NCBI RefSeq assembly: GCF_001612685.1
Contig: NZ_BDAY01000010.1
Location: forward strand, 1-64,000
Direction: 5' to 3'
From: Nocardia altamirensis NBRC 108246
GTDB lineage: Bacteria > Actinomycetota > Actinomycetes > Mycobacteriales > Mycobacteriaceae
Length of the DNA: 64,000 bases
Position 1 is the stretch's first letter; each line of letters starts with the position of its first letter. The notes beneath the pieces were generated by a model that saw only the letters and a list, made by a program, of their open reading frames with translations, was not told where the DNA came from and ran no database searches. The translations under genes were made by a program, and so were the position numbers. Below are positions 9,419-19,212 of this stretch, piece by piece.

Positions 9419-10117
9419 TCAGCGCCGATAGCCCAGCATCTCCAGCAGTCCGTCGAGCTGATGCTCGAACAGCTCGTCGCGATCGTTGAACGTGCCGGGG
9501 CCGTACACATCGAAGAGATCCGCACTCACCGCGCCGAACACGCTGACCCAGAACGTCACCCCGCGGGCGTACAGCCAGTCCGGCAGTTCCAGCTGGAATT
9601 CCTCCCGGATCCTGGCGAAATCGGCTGCGAGAGTGCCCGTTACGTGCGGTTCCGACGATGGAGCCGTGAGCTGACCCGCCGCATACGCGCGCGCGAACAG
9701 GCCCTGCATGGCGACGATCACCCTGATGCCCGCCGTCGTGGTCTCGTCGGCGGGCGCGTCGTATCCGGGTACCGGTGTGCCGTAAAGCAACCCATACCGC
9801 GCGGGCTCGGCTTGCGCCCAGCGCCGCACGGTGCGGCACAGCACCCGCAACTGCTCGATCGGATCGTCGGGTGCGGTCGCGAGCGCGGCATCGACTTCGT
9901 CGCCGAGCGCGTTGTAGCCGTCCACCACCAGCAGAGTGAGCAGTTCGTCGCGACTGCTGACGTATCGGTAGACCGCTGACGAGACCACACCGAGGTCACG
10001 CGCGACCGCGCGCAGCGACAACGACGCAGCACCCTGAGTGGCCAGATGCTCGCGGCCAATGCGGACTATGTCGTTCATCGTCTGGGCCCGCGCTCGGGCG
10101 CGTGGAGTCGTCGGCAT
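9419..10117 (-). CDS. TetR/AcrR regulator with WHG-type C-terminal domain
   Basis: 232 aa. The N-terminal helix-turn-helix is visible at about residues 15-62 (ASLSLRAVARDLGVVSSAVYRYVSSRDELL). The ligand-binding half contains RYGLLYGTPVPGYDAP, typical of the WHG/TetR_C_33 group. The start is the ATG of MPTTPRAR, the last Met before the domain. It is divergent from an NmrA-like oxidoreductase, and two matching palindromes lie between the two genes. Most likely it represses that gene and itself. Confidence 0.88.
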   Translation of the reverse strand: MPTTPRARARAQTMNDIVRIGREHLATQGAASLSLRAVARDLGVVSSAVYRYVSSRDELLTLLVVDGYNALGDEVDAALATAPDDPIEQLRVLCRTVRRWAQAEPARYGLLYGTPVPGYDAPADETTTAGIRVIVAMQGLFARAYAAGQLTAPSSEPHVTGTLAADFARIREEFQLELPDWLYARGVTFWVSVFGAVSADLFDVYGPGTFNDRDELFEHQLDGLLEMLGYRR

Positions 10118-10138
10118 AGCCCCTACCGTGCAATATTC

Positions 10139-10174
10139 AGAGAGCATTGTCAACAACAGTGAGCACTGCTCTTG
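10139..10174. promoter_or_regulatory. operator 1 plus half-site in the TetR/oxidoreductase divergent promoter
   Basis: AGTGAGCACTGCTCTTG (10158-10174) matches the second operator at 13 of 17 positions and holds the palindrome GAGCA-C-TGCTC. A further half-site AGAGAGCATT lies at 10139-10148. The operator runs into a consensus -35 TTGACA at 10172-10177, so binding should block the rightward promoter. Confidence 0.6.
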
Positions 10175-10177
10175 ACA
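10172..10177 (+). promoter_or_regulatory. -35 element of the NmrA-like gene
   Basis: A perfect TTGACA overlaps operator 1. A clear -10 is not obvious; CATGCT about 18 bases downstream is the best placed hexamer. Confidence 0.4.
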
Positions 10178-10210
10178 CTGCCGCGGCCGTGCCGCATGCT
10201 CGTACCCATC

Positions 10211-10227
10211 AGAGAGCATTGCTCTCT
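10211..10227. promoter_or_regulatory. operator 2, perfect palindrome
   Basis: AGAGAGCATTGCTCTCT has seven-base arms and a three-base centre. It lies 58 bases upstream of the oxidoreductase start, close to the expected transcription start, and resembles operator 1. It is the likely site of the divergent TetR protein. Confidence 0.65.
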
Positions 10228-10285
10228 CAATGCAAAAGCGTCTCGCACCTCGGGCGACAACCCGCCCCTGCGGAAGGATCCACTC

Positions 10286-11215
10286 ATGTCTGAGCTGTAC
10301 ATCGTCTCCGGCGCCGGACCGGTCGGCACCACGATTGCCGAGCAGTTGGCGGCATCGGGCAAGCAGGTGCGGGTCCTCACCCGCTCCGGTCGCGGCCCCG
10401 CACACCCGCTCATCGAGCTCCGCAGCGTGGATGTCGCTCAGCCGGAAAAGCTTTCGGGCCAGTTCGACGGTGCCGTCGCGGTCTTCCACTGCATCCACGG
10501 CTCCAAGTATTCGGCGAAAGTCTGGGCCGCCGAACTCCCCGGCGCCGAGCAGGCCGTCATGGACGAGGCCGGAAAGGCAGGCGCCGTAGTGGTTTTCCCC
10601 GAGAGCCTCTATTCCTACGGCCCGACCGACGGCCCACTGACCGAAACCTCGCCCCGCACCGGCCGTTCCGGCAAGGGCGCGGTACGCGAACAGCTGCTGC
10701 GCGCCCGTGCCGCACACGCGACCCCGACGGTCAGTGTGGTCGCCGCCGACTTCATCGGGCCCTACGTCCGGTCATCGCTCGTTGGCGAGCAGACGATCAG
10801 GCCGATCCTCGCAGGCAAGCGGGTCACCGCCTTCGGCAAGGTCGACCTCCCGCATTCGTTCACCTACATCCCCGACCTCGCCGCCGCAATGATCAGCGCG
10901 GCCGCCGACAAGTCCGTATGGAACAGCGTGCTGCACGCACCGACCGCGCCCGCGATCACCCAGCGCCAGCTGATGACGGCCATCGCGCAGGCCGCAGGCG
11001 CGCCAGCGCCCAAGATCACAGCCATTCCGATCTGGATGATGCGCCTGATCGGCCTCACCAGCGAGCTCGTCCGCGAGCTCGCCGAACTCGGGCACCAGCT
11101 CGCGCAGCCGCTCGTGCTCGACTCCACCGACAGCGAGCGCAAGCTCGGCCTGCACCCGACGCCGATCGACGAGGCCGTCGCGGCCACTGCCGCCTGGTGG
11201 CGGACCCAGCCCTGA
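10286..11215 (+). CDS. NAD(P)-binding Rossmann oxidoreductase, NmrA/epimerase-like
   Basis: 309 aa. MSELYIVSGAGPVGTTIAEQL gives the N-terminal GxGxxG dinucleotide fold; later ADFIGPY and SFTYIPDLAAAM resemble atypical short-chain dehydrogenases of the NAD-dependent epimerase/NmrA type. A classical YxxxK is not clear, which fits an NmrA-like or redox-sensing protein as well as an enzyme. GGAAGGA precedes the ATG. It faces a TetR gene across two operators, suggesting induction by a small molecule. Confidence 0.75.
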   Translation: MSELYIVSGAGPVGTTIAEQLAASGKQVRVLTRSGRGPAHPLIELRSVDVAQPEKLSGQFDGAVAVFHCIHGSKYSAKVWAAELPGAEQAVMDEAGKAGAVVVFPESLYSYGPTDGPLTETSPRTGRSGKGAVREQLLRARAAHATPTVSVVAADFIGPYVRSSLVGEQTIRPILAGKRVTAFGKVDLPHSFTYIPDLAAAMISAAADKSVWNSVLHAPTAPAITQRQLMTAIAQAAGAPAPKITAIPIWMMRLIGLTSELVRELAELGHQLAQPLVLDSTDSERKLGLHPTPIDEAVAATAAWWRTQP

Positions 11216-11272
11216 CGGCGACATTGGCGACGGGAACAAACCGCGCCGCGTCGCCCTCGTTCAGCGCACAAC

Positions 11273-11286
11273 CTACTCGGTAGTAG
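11273..11286. promoter_or_regulatory. palindrome upstream of the cholesterol oxidase-like gene
   Basis: CTACTCGGTAGTAG: five-base arms around CGGT, about 40 bases before the start codon. It is placed where a repressor could act, but no cognate regulator can be named. Confidence 0.35.
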
Positions 11287-11326
11287 TGTTGGCTGAGTCA
11301 CTGGCGACGCAATCGAGGAGTTCCCT

Positions 11327-13048
11327 ATGGACCAGCGGGCGACCGATTTCGACGTACTCATCGTCGGCTCCGGCTTCGGCGGCAGCGTGAGCGCCCTCCG
11401 GCTGGTGGAGAAGGGCTACAAGGTCGGCGTGCTCGAGGCCGGTCAACGATTCGCCGACGACGAGCTGCCCAAGACCAGCTGGGACCTGAAGAAGTTCCTC
11501 TGGGCGCCCAAGCTCGGTTGCTACGGCATCCAACGCATCCACTTGCTGCGCGACGTCCTCATCCTCGGCGGCGCCGGAGTCGGCGGCGGCTCGCTGAACT
11601 ACGCCAACACGCTGTACGTGCCGCCGGAGCCGTTCTTCCGCGACGCGCAGTGGCGCGACATCACCGACTGGCAGACCGAGCTCGCGCCGTATTACGAACG
11701 CGCGCAACGGATGCTCGGCGTGGTGCGCAACCCGCACATGACTCCTGCCGACGAGGTGTTCAAGCAGGTCGCCGACGACCTCGGCGTCGGCGACACGTTC
11801 GTCCAGACGCCGGTCGGCGTGTTCTTCGGCGAACCGGGAAAGACCGTGCCCGACCCGTACTTCGGCGGCGTCGGCCCCGAGCGCACCGGCTGCCTCGAAT
11901 GCGGCGACTGCATGGTCGGCTGCAAGTTCGGCGCCAAGAACACGCTGGTGAAGAACTACCTCTATCTCGCGGAAAAGGCGGGCGCACAGGTCATTCCGAT
12001 GACCACGGTGACCGACGTCCGGCCACACCCGGACGGCACATGGGACGTGTCCACCGCGCGCACCGGCGCGTGGGTGCGCAAGCGTCCGCACACTTACACC
12101 GCCGCACATGTCGTGCTCGCTGCGGGCACCAGGGGCACCCAGCAGCTGCTGTTCGCCATGCGCGACAAGGGCGCACTGCCGAATCTCTCGCCCAAGCTCG
12201 GCCAGCTGACCCGAACCAACTCCGAGTCGATCGTCGGCGCGGCCACCCAAAAGGTTACGCCCGGTGTCGATTTCACCAAGGGCGTCGCGATCACCTCGTC
12301 CATCCACCCCACGCCGGACACCCACGTCGAGCCGGTCCGCTACGGCAAGGGCTCCAACGCCATGGGCCTGCTGCAGACGCTGATGGTGGACGGCGGCGGG
12401 CGGCTGCCGCGCTGGCTGCGGTTCCTCGGCCTGGTGCTGCGCCGCCCGATGGATCTGTTTCGCTTCATGAGCACCAAGGACTGGAGCGAGCGCACCATCA
12501 TCTCGCTGGTCATGCAGCACCTCGACAATTCGATCACCACCTACACCAAACGTGGGCTCTTCGGCCGCAAGTTGACCTCCAAACAGGGCCACGGCGAACC
12601 GAATCCGACCTGGATCCCGGTCGGCAACGACGTGACGCGGCGGGTGGCCACCAAGATCGGCGGCATCGCGGGCGGCAGCTGGGGCGAGATCTTCAATATC
12701 CCGCTCACCGCGCACTTCCTCGGTGGCGCGGTGATCGGCGCCGACGCGGAGCACGGCGTAATCGACGGCTACCACCGCGTTTTCGGCTACCCGACGCTCA
12801 GCGTCGTCGACGGTGCCGCGGTGTCGGCGAACCTCGGTGTGAACCCGTCGCTGACCATCACCGCCCAGGCCGAGCGCGCCGCCGCGTTCTGGCCGAACAA
12901 GGGCGAGGTGGATACCAGGCCCGAGCTCGGCGCAGGCTATCAGCGGATTGCGCCGGTGGCACCGACCCAGCCGATGGTGCCCGCGAGTTCGCCTGCGGCG
13001 CTCGTGCTTCCGATCGTGGAGATCAGGGAGACGCCCGCCGCGGGCTGA
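11327..13048 (+). CDS. choD: FAD-dependent cholesterol oxidase-like GMC oxidoreductase
   Basis: 573 aa, very similar along its length to my recollection of M. tuberculosis ChoD (Rv3409c). FAD motif VGSGFGGSVSALRL is at residues 13-26, followed by KTSWDLKKFLWAPKLGCYGIQRIH and GGAGVGGGSLNYANTLYVPPEPFF. Near the C-terminus LGGAVIG and NLGVNPSLTITAQAERAA complete the flavin site. The assigned reaction is oxidation of 3-hydroxysterols to 3-keto-sterols, though for the mycobacterial protein a strict cholesterol oxidase role is debated. A Cys-rich segment GCLECGDCMVGCKFGAKNT near 184-202 looks like an Fe-S ligand set. In mycobacteria choD follows guaB3; here its neighbour is an NmrA-like gene instead. 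Confidence 0.88.
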   Translation: MDQRATDFDVLIVGSGFGGSVSALRLVEKGYKVGVLEAGQRFADDELPKTSWDLKKFLWAPKLGCYGIQRIHLLRDVLILGGAGVGGGSLNYANTLYVPPEPFFRDAQWRDITDWQTELAPYYERAQRMLGVVRNPHMTPADEVFKQVADDLGVGDTFVQTPVGVFFGEPGKTVPDPYFGGVGPERTGCLECGDCMVGCKFGAKNTLVKNYLYLAEKAGAQVIPMTTVTDVRPHPDGTWDVSTARTGAWVRKRPHTYTAAHVVLAAGTRGTQQLLFAMRDKGALPNLSPKLGQLTRTNSESIVGAATQKVTPGVDFTKGVAITSSIHPTPDTHVEPVRYGKGSNAMGLLQTLMVDGGGRLPRWLRFLGLVLRRPMDLFRFMSTKDWSERTIISLVMQHLDNSITTYTKRGLFGRKLTSKQGHGEPNPTWIPVGNDVTRRVATKIGGIAGGSWGEIFNIPLTAHFLGGAVIGADAEHGVIDGYHRVFGYPTLSVVDGAAVSANLGVNPSLTITAQAERAAAFWPNKGEVDTRPELGAGYQRIAPVAPTQPMVPASSPAALVLPIVEIRETPAAG

Positions 13049-13054
13049 GCGCCG

Positions 13055-13963
13055 TCACACCGCCGCGGCCTCCGGGTGGTGCCTTTCCTGGTGATCGCTC
13101 CAGGCCGCCTGCCGTTGTTCGCGGCTCATCGCGAGTAGTTCCCTGAGCTTGGCCCATTGGGTTTCGTCGGTCGGCGTGTAGATCTGGACCCACGCACCCG
13201 CGACGACGGGCAGCGACATGCTGGTGACGTACATTTCCAGGTCACCGACGGCGAGATGGCGCAGGGTCTTCACCCGGCTGGCCGGCACCGCGACATCGTT
13301 GCGCGCCCACAGTGCGGCGAAGTCAGCGCTCTCGGAACACAATTCGTCGATGAACTGCTGCCAGCTCGGATCGTCGAGATTCTTCGCGTACGCCCCGCGC
13401 AGGTAGGCGACCATGCGGCGCAGGTCGTCCCAGCTGTGCTTGTAGGTGTTGCAGCACTGCGGCATGAGGAACACCCGGCGCGCCACATTGCGCTCGGCAG
13501 TCAGGAAGGCCGGGCAGAGCGACTGGTACGGCACGTTGTATGCCAGCACGTCGTACCGTGCGCTCAGCACCGCCGCAGGCAGCGGTTCCAAATGATCGAG
13601 AATGACCTGCAACTCTTCGGGCAGCGCGCTGTTCGCGTGCGGCGCAGGCACTGTCGGCACTTCGGCGAGCCGGTAGAGATGCCCACGCTCGGCCTCGTCC
13701 AGCGCGAGCGTCCTTGCCACCGCGTCGAGCACCTGCACGCTGACATTGATCGGGCGGCCCTGCTCGAGCCAGGTGTACCAGGTGACCCCGATACCGGACA
13801 GCTGTGCGACTTCCTCGCGCCGCAGGCCTGGCGTCCGTCTGCGCGGCCCCGGCGGCAGCCCGACATCGTCCGGCGAGATCTTCGCCCGCCGCGATTTCAG
13901 GAAGGCCCCCAACTCCGCGCGGCGCGCCTTGCGCACCGCCCGCACATCCAGCACATCGGTCAT
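13055..13963 (-). CDS. XRE-family regulator with MmyB-type ligand-binding domain
   Basis: 302 aa. The helix-turn-helix at about residues 15-75 contains RRTPGLRREEVAQLSGIGVTWYTWLEQGR, the hallmark of this actinobacterial regulator family. The C-terminal part (about 110-285), with VLSARYDVLAYNVPYQSL and a WARNDV stretch, matches the MmyB-like PAS-type domain reported to bind fatty-acid-like ligands in relatives. It converges on choD with six bases between stop codons. Its target may be elsewhere. Confidence 0.85.
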   Translation of the reverse strand: MTDVLDVRAVRKARRAELGAFLKSRRAKISPDDVGLPPGPRRRTPGLRREEVAQLSGIGVTWYTWLEQGRPINVSVQVLDAVARTLALDEAERGHLYRLAEVPTVPAPHANSALPEELQVILDHLEPLPAAVLSARYDVLAYNVPYQSLCPAFLTAERNVARRVFLMPQCCNTYKHSWDDLRRMVAYLRGAYAKNLDDPSWQQFIDELCSESADFAALWARNDVAVPASRVKTLRHLAVGDLEMYVTSMSLPVVAGAWVQIYTPTDETQWAKLRELLAMSREQRQAAWSDHQERHHPEAAAV

Positions 13964-14175
13964 CCCATGATCGTGCCCGAAACCGCTAGCGGTATCCAGG
14001 TATTGCCAGTACCCGTTTTACGGCGGCGCCCCGGCACACCGACTCCATTGTCCCGGCCCGACGCGCCGGGTCACGACGGTACGCTCGGACTGAAAAACGC
14101 CTGCTAGCGGCCATGATTCAGGGACCGCACCGGGTGCCCCCAACCCTCGGGGCATGCTCCGAACCAGTTATTCGG

Positions 14176-14192
14176 TATGTTGATCACTTGTG
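14176..14192 (+). promoter_or_regulatory. possible leaderless promoter of the GT87 gene
   Basis: TATGTT (14176-14181) lies eight bases before the GTG start at 14190, and no ribosome site is seen. That spacing fits transcription starting at the start codon. The -35 region is weak. Confidence 0.3.
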
Positions 14193-15434
14193 CGCAAATC
14201 CCGGCAGCTGGACTTTCCACGCACGGGCCCAACGCTTTTCATCTTGACCGCAAGCGCTGTACTGGCAGTGATCCTGCTGTTCACCACGGTCGACCCGTGG
14301 TTGGACCGCGCCGGATTCCTGGCAGGCGGGCTCGACGTGCACGTGTATCGCGATGGCGCCTGGCGCATCCTGCACGGTGAACCGCTCTACACCGAACCGA
14401 CCGTATTGGGCCTGCTGTACACCTACACACCGTTCTCGACGATCGCGTTCCTGCCGATCGTCCTGATCCCATGGGCATACGTCACCAACACCTGGATGGT
14501 GTTCAACCTGACGGTGCTGTTCGCGTGCGTCCTGTTGAGCTTTCGACTGCTCGGCTACCGGCTCAACGCCAGGCTCGCCGTCGTCAGCGCGCTGCTGGCG
14601 AGCACCTGCGCGTTCATCGAGCCGGTCCGCACCACGCTCTTCTACGGGCAGATCAACCTGGTGCTGATGCTGCTGGTGCTGTGGGACTTCGCTCGCGCCG
14701 ACCGGAGCACGCTCCGTGGCATCGGAGTCGGCCTCGGCGCAGGCATCAAGCTCGTTCCTGCCTTCTTCATCGCGCAGTTCGTCTTCCTGCGGCAATGGCG
14801 GGCGGCGGGCACGGCGGCGGTGGTCTTCGTTGCGTCCGTCGCCCTCGCCTGGCTCGTGCTGCCCGAGGACTCGCGCAAGTACTGGACGTCGACGTTCTTC
14901 CAGTCCACGCGGATCGGCGACGATACGCATCCGTCGAACCAGTCGCTGCGGGGCGCGATCGCGCACCTGACGCACAAACCCGCGCCGGTGTGGCTGTGGC
15001 TGCTCATCGCGGGCCTGGTCGCCGTTGCCGGCCTGTGGGTCGCCTCGGGTCTGTACCAGCGGGGCGAACGACTGCTTGCCGTGACGCTCGCCGGCCTCAC
15101 CGCCTGCGCGGTGTCGCCGTTCTCCTGGGATCACCACTGGGTGTGGTTCGTCCCGCTGCTCGTCTATCTGGTGCATCACGCGCAGACGCGGTGGCAGTGG
15201 TGGATCGCCGCCGCACTGCTCTGGGCCGCCATCGGCGCGTGGACGTGGGAGTACGACCCGGATTACGTTGTCGTCGGGCTGTTCCTGTTTCCACCGTGGT
15301 GGACGTTCGCTCAGGTACTGATCAACAGCTTCGTCATTATCTATGCCGTGGTGCTGGCCGGGGCGATCGCGTTGCTGGTGCGGCGCCGGAGCGGCTGCCC
15401 CACCGTCCCCGAGGACGTGCCTGCGGCGGTATGA
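14190..15434 (+). CDS. GT87-family polyprenyl-phosphate-mannose alpha-mannosyltransferase
   Basis: 414 aa integral membrane protein with about ten helices. The first outside loop contains GGLDVHVYRDGAWRILHGEPLYTE, with the catalytic-type Asp of GT-C enzymes, and later YTPFSTIAFLPI, FYGQINLVLMLLVLWDFAR and SPFSWDHHWVWFVP, all characteristic of the DUF2029/GT87 family. Members add mannose from polyprenyl-phosphate-mannose to PIM, lipomannan or lipoarabinomannan outside the membrane. Which acceptor is used cannot be judged. The GTG start has no clear ribosome site. Confidence 0.85.
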   Translation: MRKSRQLDFPRTGPTLFILTASAVLAVILLFTTVDPWLDRAGFLAGGLDVHVYRDGAWRILHGEPLYTEPTVLGLLYTYTPFSTIAFLPIVLIPWAYVTNTWMVFNLTVLFACVLLSFRLLGYRLNARLAVVSALLASTCAFIEPVRTTLFYGQINLVLMLLVLWDFARADRSTLRGIGVGLGAGIKLVPAFFIAQFVFLRQWRAAGTAAVVFVASVALAWLVLPEDSRKYWTSTFFQSTRIGDDTHPSNQSLRGAIAHLTHKPAPVWLWLLIAGLVAVAGLWVASGLYQRGERLLAVTLAGLTACAVSPFSWDHHWVWFVPLLVYLVHHAQTRWQWWIAAALLWAAIGAWTWEYDPDYVVVGLFLFPPWWTFAQVLINSFVIIYAVVLAGAIALLVRRRSGCPTVPEDVPAAV

Positions 15435-15436
15435 CA

Positions 15437-15468
15437 GAGTGGCCACGGAGCGAAGACCGTGGCCACTC
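15437..15468. terminator. bidirectional terminator between GT87 and car genes
   Basis: GAGTGGCCACGG (15437-15448) pairs with CCGTGGCCACTC (15457-15468) around an eight-base loop, exactly between two convergent genes. Confidence 0.8.
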
Positions 15469-15480
15469 CCTGTCGAATAC

Positions 15481-18400
15481 TCACAGCAGCTGCAGCAGTT
15501 CCAGATCGCTCACGTACTTATCGATCAGCGCCGAGTTCAGATGCGGAATGTCGTGCTCGGGGCCGATATTCGCGTCCTGCACCGCTGCCGCGTACTTCTC
15601 GGCAGGCATCAGCGCGCCTGCGACGGCCGGGCGCACGGAGCGGTAGGCGTCCAGCAACGGCAGCACCGAGGCATGGCGTTGCTTTTCCGGGAGGGCGCGG
15701 ATCGCGGTCTCGAAACGGCGGAACCACTCGGCGTAGTCGCCGATCCGCTGGATCGGATGCCCGGACTCGATGAGCCAGTCGACGAACGTGTCGAGCGAGA
15801 TGTCGTCGTCGTGTGGGTTCAGCACGTCATAGGTCCGGAAGCCCTCCGTGGCTTGCGCACCGAGTGCGGCGATCGACTCGGCGACGAAATCCACGGGGAG
15901 CCCGTCGTAATGGGCCCGCTGCCGACTTCCGTCCGTGCCGGTCTGGTAGAAGGAGAACGGCGCGATGCCGGTGGCGACCAGGCTGAGCACCAAACGGGTG
16001 AACACGTCGGGGACATTGAGCTGGCCCGCGTACTTGCGGTGCGCCAGGATCATGTCCGAACGGAACACCGCGACCGGCAAGCCGCACAGGTCGTTGGCCT
16101 CGCGGAGCAGGACCTCCCCCGCCCACTTGCTGTTGCCGTAGCCGTTCGCATAGCTGTCTTCGACGACGCGCACCGAGCTCATCACTCGGACATCGGCGTC
16201 CTCTTCGAAGCGCGCCGGGTCGATCTGCGCCGCAACGGCAACCGTGGACAGGTAGGTGACCGGCTTACGCTGCCCGGTGATGGCCAGGCGGATGATCTCC
16301 GCGGTACCAACGACATTCGGGCCGAACAGTTGGCTGTACGGCAGCAGGTGGTTGACCAACGCGGCAGGATGCACGATCAGGTCGACGGTGTCGGCGAGCC
16401 GCCGCCACGTGCGCTCGTCCAGCCCGAGATCCGGGTCACCGATATCGCCCGCGAGCACCTCGAGGTGAGCGGCCGCCAGCTCCTGATAGTGCTCGACCAG
16501 CGCCGGATCCCCACTGTCGAACGCGGCATCGAGCCGTTTGCGTGCCGCGGCCGCGTCGCTGCCGCGCACGAGACAGATCACCGTGCCGCCCGAATCAGCA
16601 AGGCGCTCCAGCCATTCCAGGCACAGGAAGCGACCGAGGTAACCGTTGGCGCCGGTCAGCAGCACCGTCTTGGCGCGAACTGGCGCGCGCGGAATGCCGG
16701 GAGCAGCGGCGAGCGTCTTCGCATCGATGAACTTGTCCAACGTGAGATCTGCCGCCGTGACCTCGGCCCCCGCGCCGTGCACCGAGGAGAAGCTCGGCCG
16801 CTTCGAGCCCGAATTCCGTTCCGCCTCGATATAGTCCGCGAGATCGCGCAGATCGTTCGCCGGGCTGATGACCACACCGACCGGCACCTCGACGCCGAAG
16901 AGCTCGTGCAACAGATTCGAATACGCCAGCGCGGACAAGGAGTCGCCGCCGAGGTCGGTGAATTGCATATCCGGGCGCACGTCGTCCGCCGCGACGCCGA
17001 GCATCGCTTGCGCTGCGCGACAGACCGTTTCGAGTACCGGACGCACGGCAGCTTCCTTGTACAGAGCCAGCATGCCATCGGCTTGACTACTGGCGTGCTC
17101 GGAATACATCCGTTCCAGGCGGTCGCCGTAGTGCTCCTTCAGCCTGGGCCGCAACAGCTTTGCGATACCGGAGAGCAGCCCGTTCTCGACGGTGAACGGC
17201 TCGGTATCGATCAGGAAGTCGCGGGGAATCTCGTACGGATGCAGCTCGGCATCCTTCGCGATCTGCTGAATCGATTCCGACAGCGCCGTTCGCAACGCCA
17301 TCAGGTCACCGCCGCGCAGTGCGTCCTCGGTCGGCACGATCACCGCGAGCAGGTAGGAACGCTCGCTGTTGCCGTAGATGTAGATCTGCCGGATCAGCGG
17401 GCTACTGGCGAACACCGCCTCCAAATGCGCGACGGTGACGAACTCACCTTGCGACAGCTTCAAGACGTTGTTGCGCCGATCGACGTACTCCACCTGATCG
17501 GGCCCGAGTTCGGCGACGATATCGCCGGTCTTGTAGAAGCCGTCCTCGTCGAATACCTCGGCGGTGACCTCCGGCCGCCGGTAGTACCCGGGAATCATGG
17601 TGGACGACTTCACCAGCAGCTCACCGCGCGGGTACGGCTGGTCGGTGCGGAAGTAGCCGAGCTCAGGGACGTCGACCAGCTTGTAGTCGATGACCGGCGG
17701 CCGCTGCATCCGGTTGTCGAGCACGATGCCTGGGCCCGCCTCGGTCGAGCCGTAGCCGTCGTGCAGCGTCAGGTCGAGGACGGATTCGATGAAGGTCTTC
17801 ATCTCGGCGGCGATCGGCGCACTGCCGACGAGCACACCGAGGAACCGGCCACCCAGAAGGCGTTCCCGCAGTTCGACTTTCACTTCCTCGTCGAGCGCGT
17901 CCCGGTCTACGCCTGCACCGGAGCGCCGCGTCATCTCACTCTGGTAGCGCTGAAAGATCATGTCGCACACCCGCGGAACGAAGAACAGTTCGGTCGGCCG
18001 CACGATCGCGATGTCCTGAAACAGCGTCGACATATCGCTCTTGGCCGCGAAATACGAGGTGCCGCCGCGAGCGAGCACGCCCAACAGCGCGACGCGTCCG
18101 GCGATGTGACTCATCGGCATGTAGTTGAGATTGATGGCGACGGTCTGCAGCGGCGCGCTGAGCCACATCGACGCCGCCAGGCGCTCGGTGTACATGGCAC
18201 CCTTGGGCGTGCCTGTGCTGCCCGAGGTGTAGATGAGCAGCGCGAGCGGGTCGTCGTCGGGTTCCGGAACGAAAAGCGGCGCGGGGGCCAGCGCGCTGCC
18301 CCGCTCGCGTACCGCGTCGAGCGTTTCGATGGTCACATCGCTGCCTTCGTCGGCAAGGCGTCGCTCTGCGGCTTCGAAGGCTTCGCGCTGACCGTCGTCC

Positions 18401-18990
18401 TCGGAGTGGTAGTCGAACACCACCAGGCGGTCGGGCGAGGCTCCCGCCAGCAGCATGTCGACGGCGGTCGCCAGATGTTCCGGTGTCGTAGCGAGTACGC
18501 GTGGCGCCGTTTCGGCGACGATCGCGCCCAGCTGCGGTAACGACGCGCTGGCCTGCAACGGCACCGTGACCAGGCCGAGCACCATGTCGGCCAGGTCGAC
18601 CGTGGCGTAGTCGACGCTGGTGAACCCGAGAACGGCGACGAACTCGCCTGCGCGCAAAGGCCTTTCGGCGTCATGATGCCATGCCGAGGCGACCGCGCCG
18701 ACCCGCTGCCACAGTTCGCCGTAGCTCACCGTCTCGTACTCGGGCAGCAGGCGCACGGACTTACGTCCCGTCGCCTCGTCGGCGACCACCTCGAAGGCAC
18801 GCTGTCCAACAGCCGGGCGGTCGGCGTAGCCCTCCATCACGGTGGCGACAATCTGCGCCAGCCGCAGGCCAGGTTCCCGCATCGCCGAGGCGACGGACTC
18901 GAGCTGCTTCGCGGCCTTGATCTGCCCGTCGTCGGCCAGCAGGCGCGCGAGGCGCAGCCTCTGCCGTTCATCTCTCGACTCGAGCACCAT
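15481..18990 (-). CDS. car: carboxylic acid reductase
   Basis: 1169 aa, the normal size for Nocardia-type carboxylic acid reductases, which turn carboxylic acids into aldehydes with ATP and NADPH. Domain order: adenylation domain (about 30-640, with [18 protein letters not shown] near 253 and [10 protein letters not shown]), carrier domain ([15 protein letters not shown], phosphopantetheine Ser about 684), then thioester reductase ([19 protein letters not shown] near 775; [17 protein letters not shown] near 950 supplies the Tyr and Lys). Activity requires a phosphopantetheinyl transferase, not present here. AGGGAG precedes the ATG. The start region is AT-rich and shared with a divergent MFS exporter. 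Confidence 0.95.
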   Translation of the reverse strand: MVLESRDERQRLRLARLLADDGQIKAAKQLESVASAMREPGLRLAQIVATVMEGYADRPAVGQRAFEVVADEATGRKSVRLLPEYETVSYGELWQRVGAVASAWHHDAERPLRAGEFVAVLGFTSVDYATVDLADMVLGLVTVPLQASASLPQLGAIVAETAPRVLATTPEHLATAVDMLLAGASPDRLVVFDYHSEDDGQREAFEAAERRLADEGSDVTIETLDAVRERGSALAPAPLFVPEPDDDPLALLIYTSGSTGTPKGAMYTERLAASMWLSAPLQTVAINLNYMPMSHIAGRVALLGVLARGGTSYFAAKSDMSTLFQDIAIVRPTELFFVPRVCDMIFQRYQSEMTRRSGAGVDRDALDEEVKVELRERLLGGRFLGVLVGSAPIAAEMKTFIESVLDLTLHDGYGSTEAGPGIVLDNRMQRPPVIDYKLVDVPELGYFRTDQPYPRGELLVKSSTMIPGYYRRPEVTAEVFDEDGFYKTGDIVAELGPDQVEYVDRRNNVLKLSQGEFVTVAHLEAVFASSPLIRQIYIYGNSERSYLLAVIVPTEDALRGGDLMALRTALSESIQQIAKDAELHPYEIPRDFLIDTEPFTVENGLLSGIAKLLRPRLKEHYGDRLERMYSEHASSQADGMLALYKEAAVRPVLETVCRAAQAMLGVAADDVRPDMQFTDLGGDSLSALAYSNLLHELFGVEVPVGVVISPANDLRDLADYIEAERNSGSKRPSFSSVHGAGAEVTAADLTLDKFIDAKTLAAAPGIPRAPVRAKTVLLTGANGYLGRFLCLEWLERLADSGGTVICLVRGSDAAAARKRLDAAFDSGDPALVEHYQELAAAHLEVLAGDIGDPDLGLDERTWRRLADTVDLIVHPAALVNHLLPYSQLFGPNVVGTAEIIRLAITGQRKPVTYLSTVAVAAQIDPARFEEDADVRVMSSVRVVEDSYANGYGNSKWAGEVLLREANDLCGLPVAVFRSDMILAHRKYAGQLNVPDVFTRLVLSLVATGIAPFSFYQTGTDGSRQRAHYDGLPVDFVAESIAALGAQATEGFRTYDVLNPHDDDISLDTFVDWLIESGHPIQRIGDYAEWFRRFETAIRALPEKQRHASVLPLLDAYRSVRPAVAGALMPAEKYAAAVQDANIGPEHDIPHLNSALIDKYVSDLELLQLL

Positions 18991-19038
18991 CGCAAAACTC
19001 CCTTGGTCTACAAAGAGGAAAAGCCCTGCAGCTGTAAA

Positions 19039-19057
19039 AACAGATTAGCCTACCTAA
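19039..19057. promoter_or_regulatory. weak DtxR/IdeR-like iron box upstream of car
   Basis: Read on the minus strand, TTTAGGTAGGCTAATCTG contains TAGGCTAA, the centre of the IdeR consensus TTAGGTTAGGCTAACCTAA, and about 13 of 19 positions agree. It lies about 50-65 bases upstream of the car start. A near-miss by the usual standard. Confidence 0.25.
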
Positions 19058-19108
19058 ACATTTCCGTGAAGGTACGGGCCGAGCGACAAAAGCGGTGGTC
19101 TCCGCCAC

Positions 19109-19121
19109 ATTACAAGGTAAT
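19109..19121. promoter_or_regulatory. palindrome upstream of MFS exporter gene
   Basis: ATTAC-AAG-GTAAT with five-base arms lies in the AT-rich divergent region, about 90 bases before the exporter start. Possible operator; no cognate regulator is adjacent. Confidence 0.35.
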
Positions 19122-19212
19122 AATGCGGACAATTGCAACTATCCGGGTGCTGTCGGTACCAGTTTTAATGGGCTCCTGTTACCGGTGTCGCGGTGCACGC
19201 ATCATCAACTCC

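Noticed and set aside
15343-18540. A 1065-codon rightward open frame over car
   Set aside because: It is antisense to the carboxylic acid reductase, rich in Arg/His/Gln/Val without any fold motifs, a normal by-product of high-GC coding sequence.
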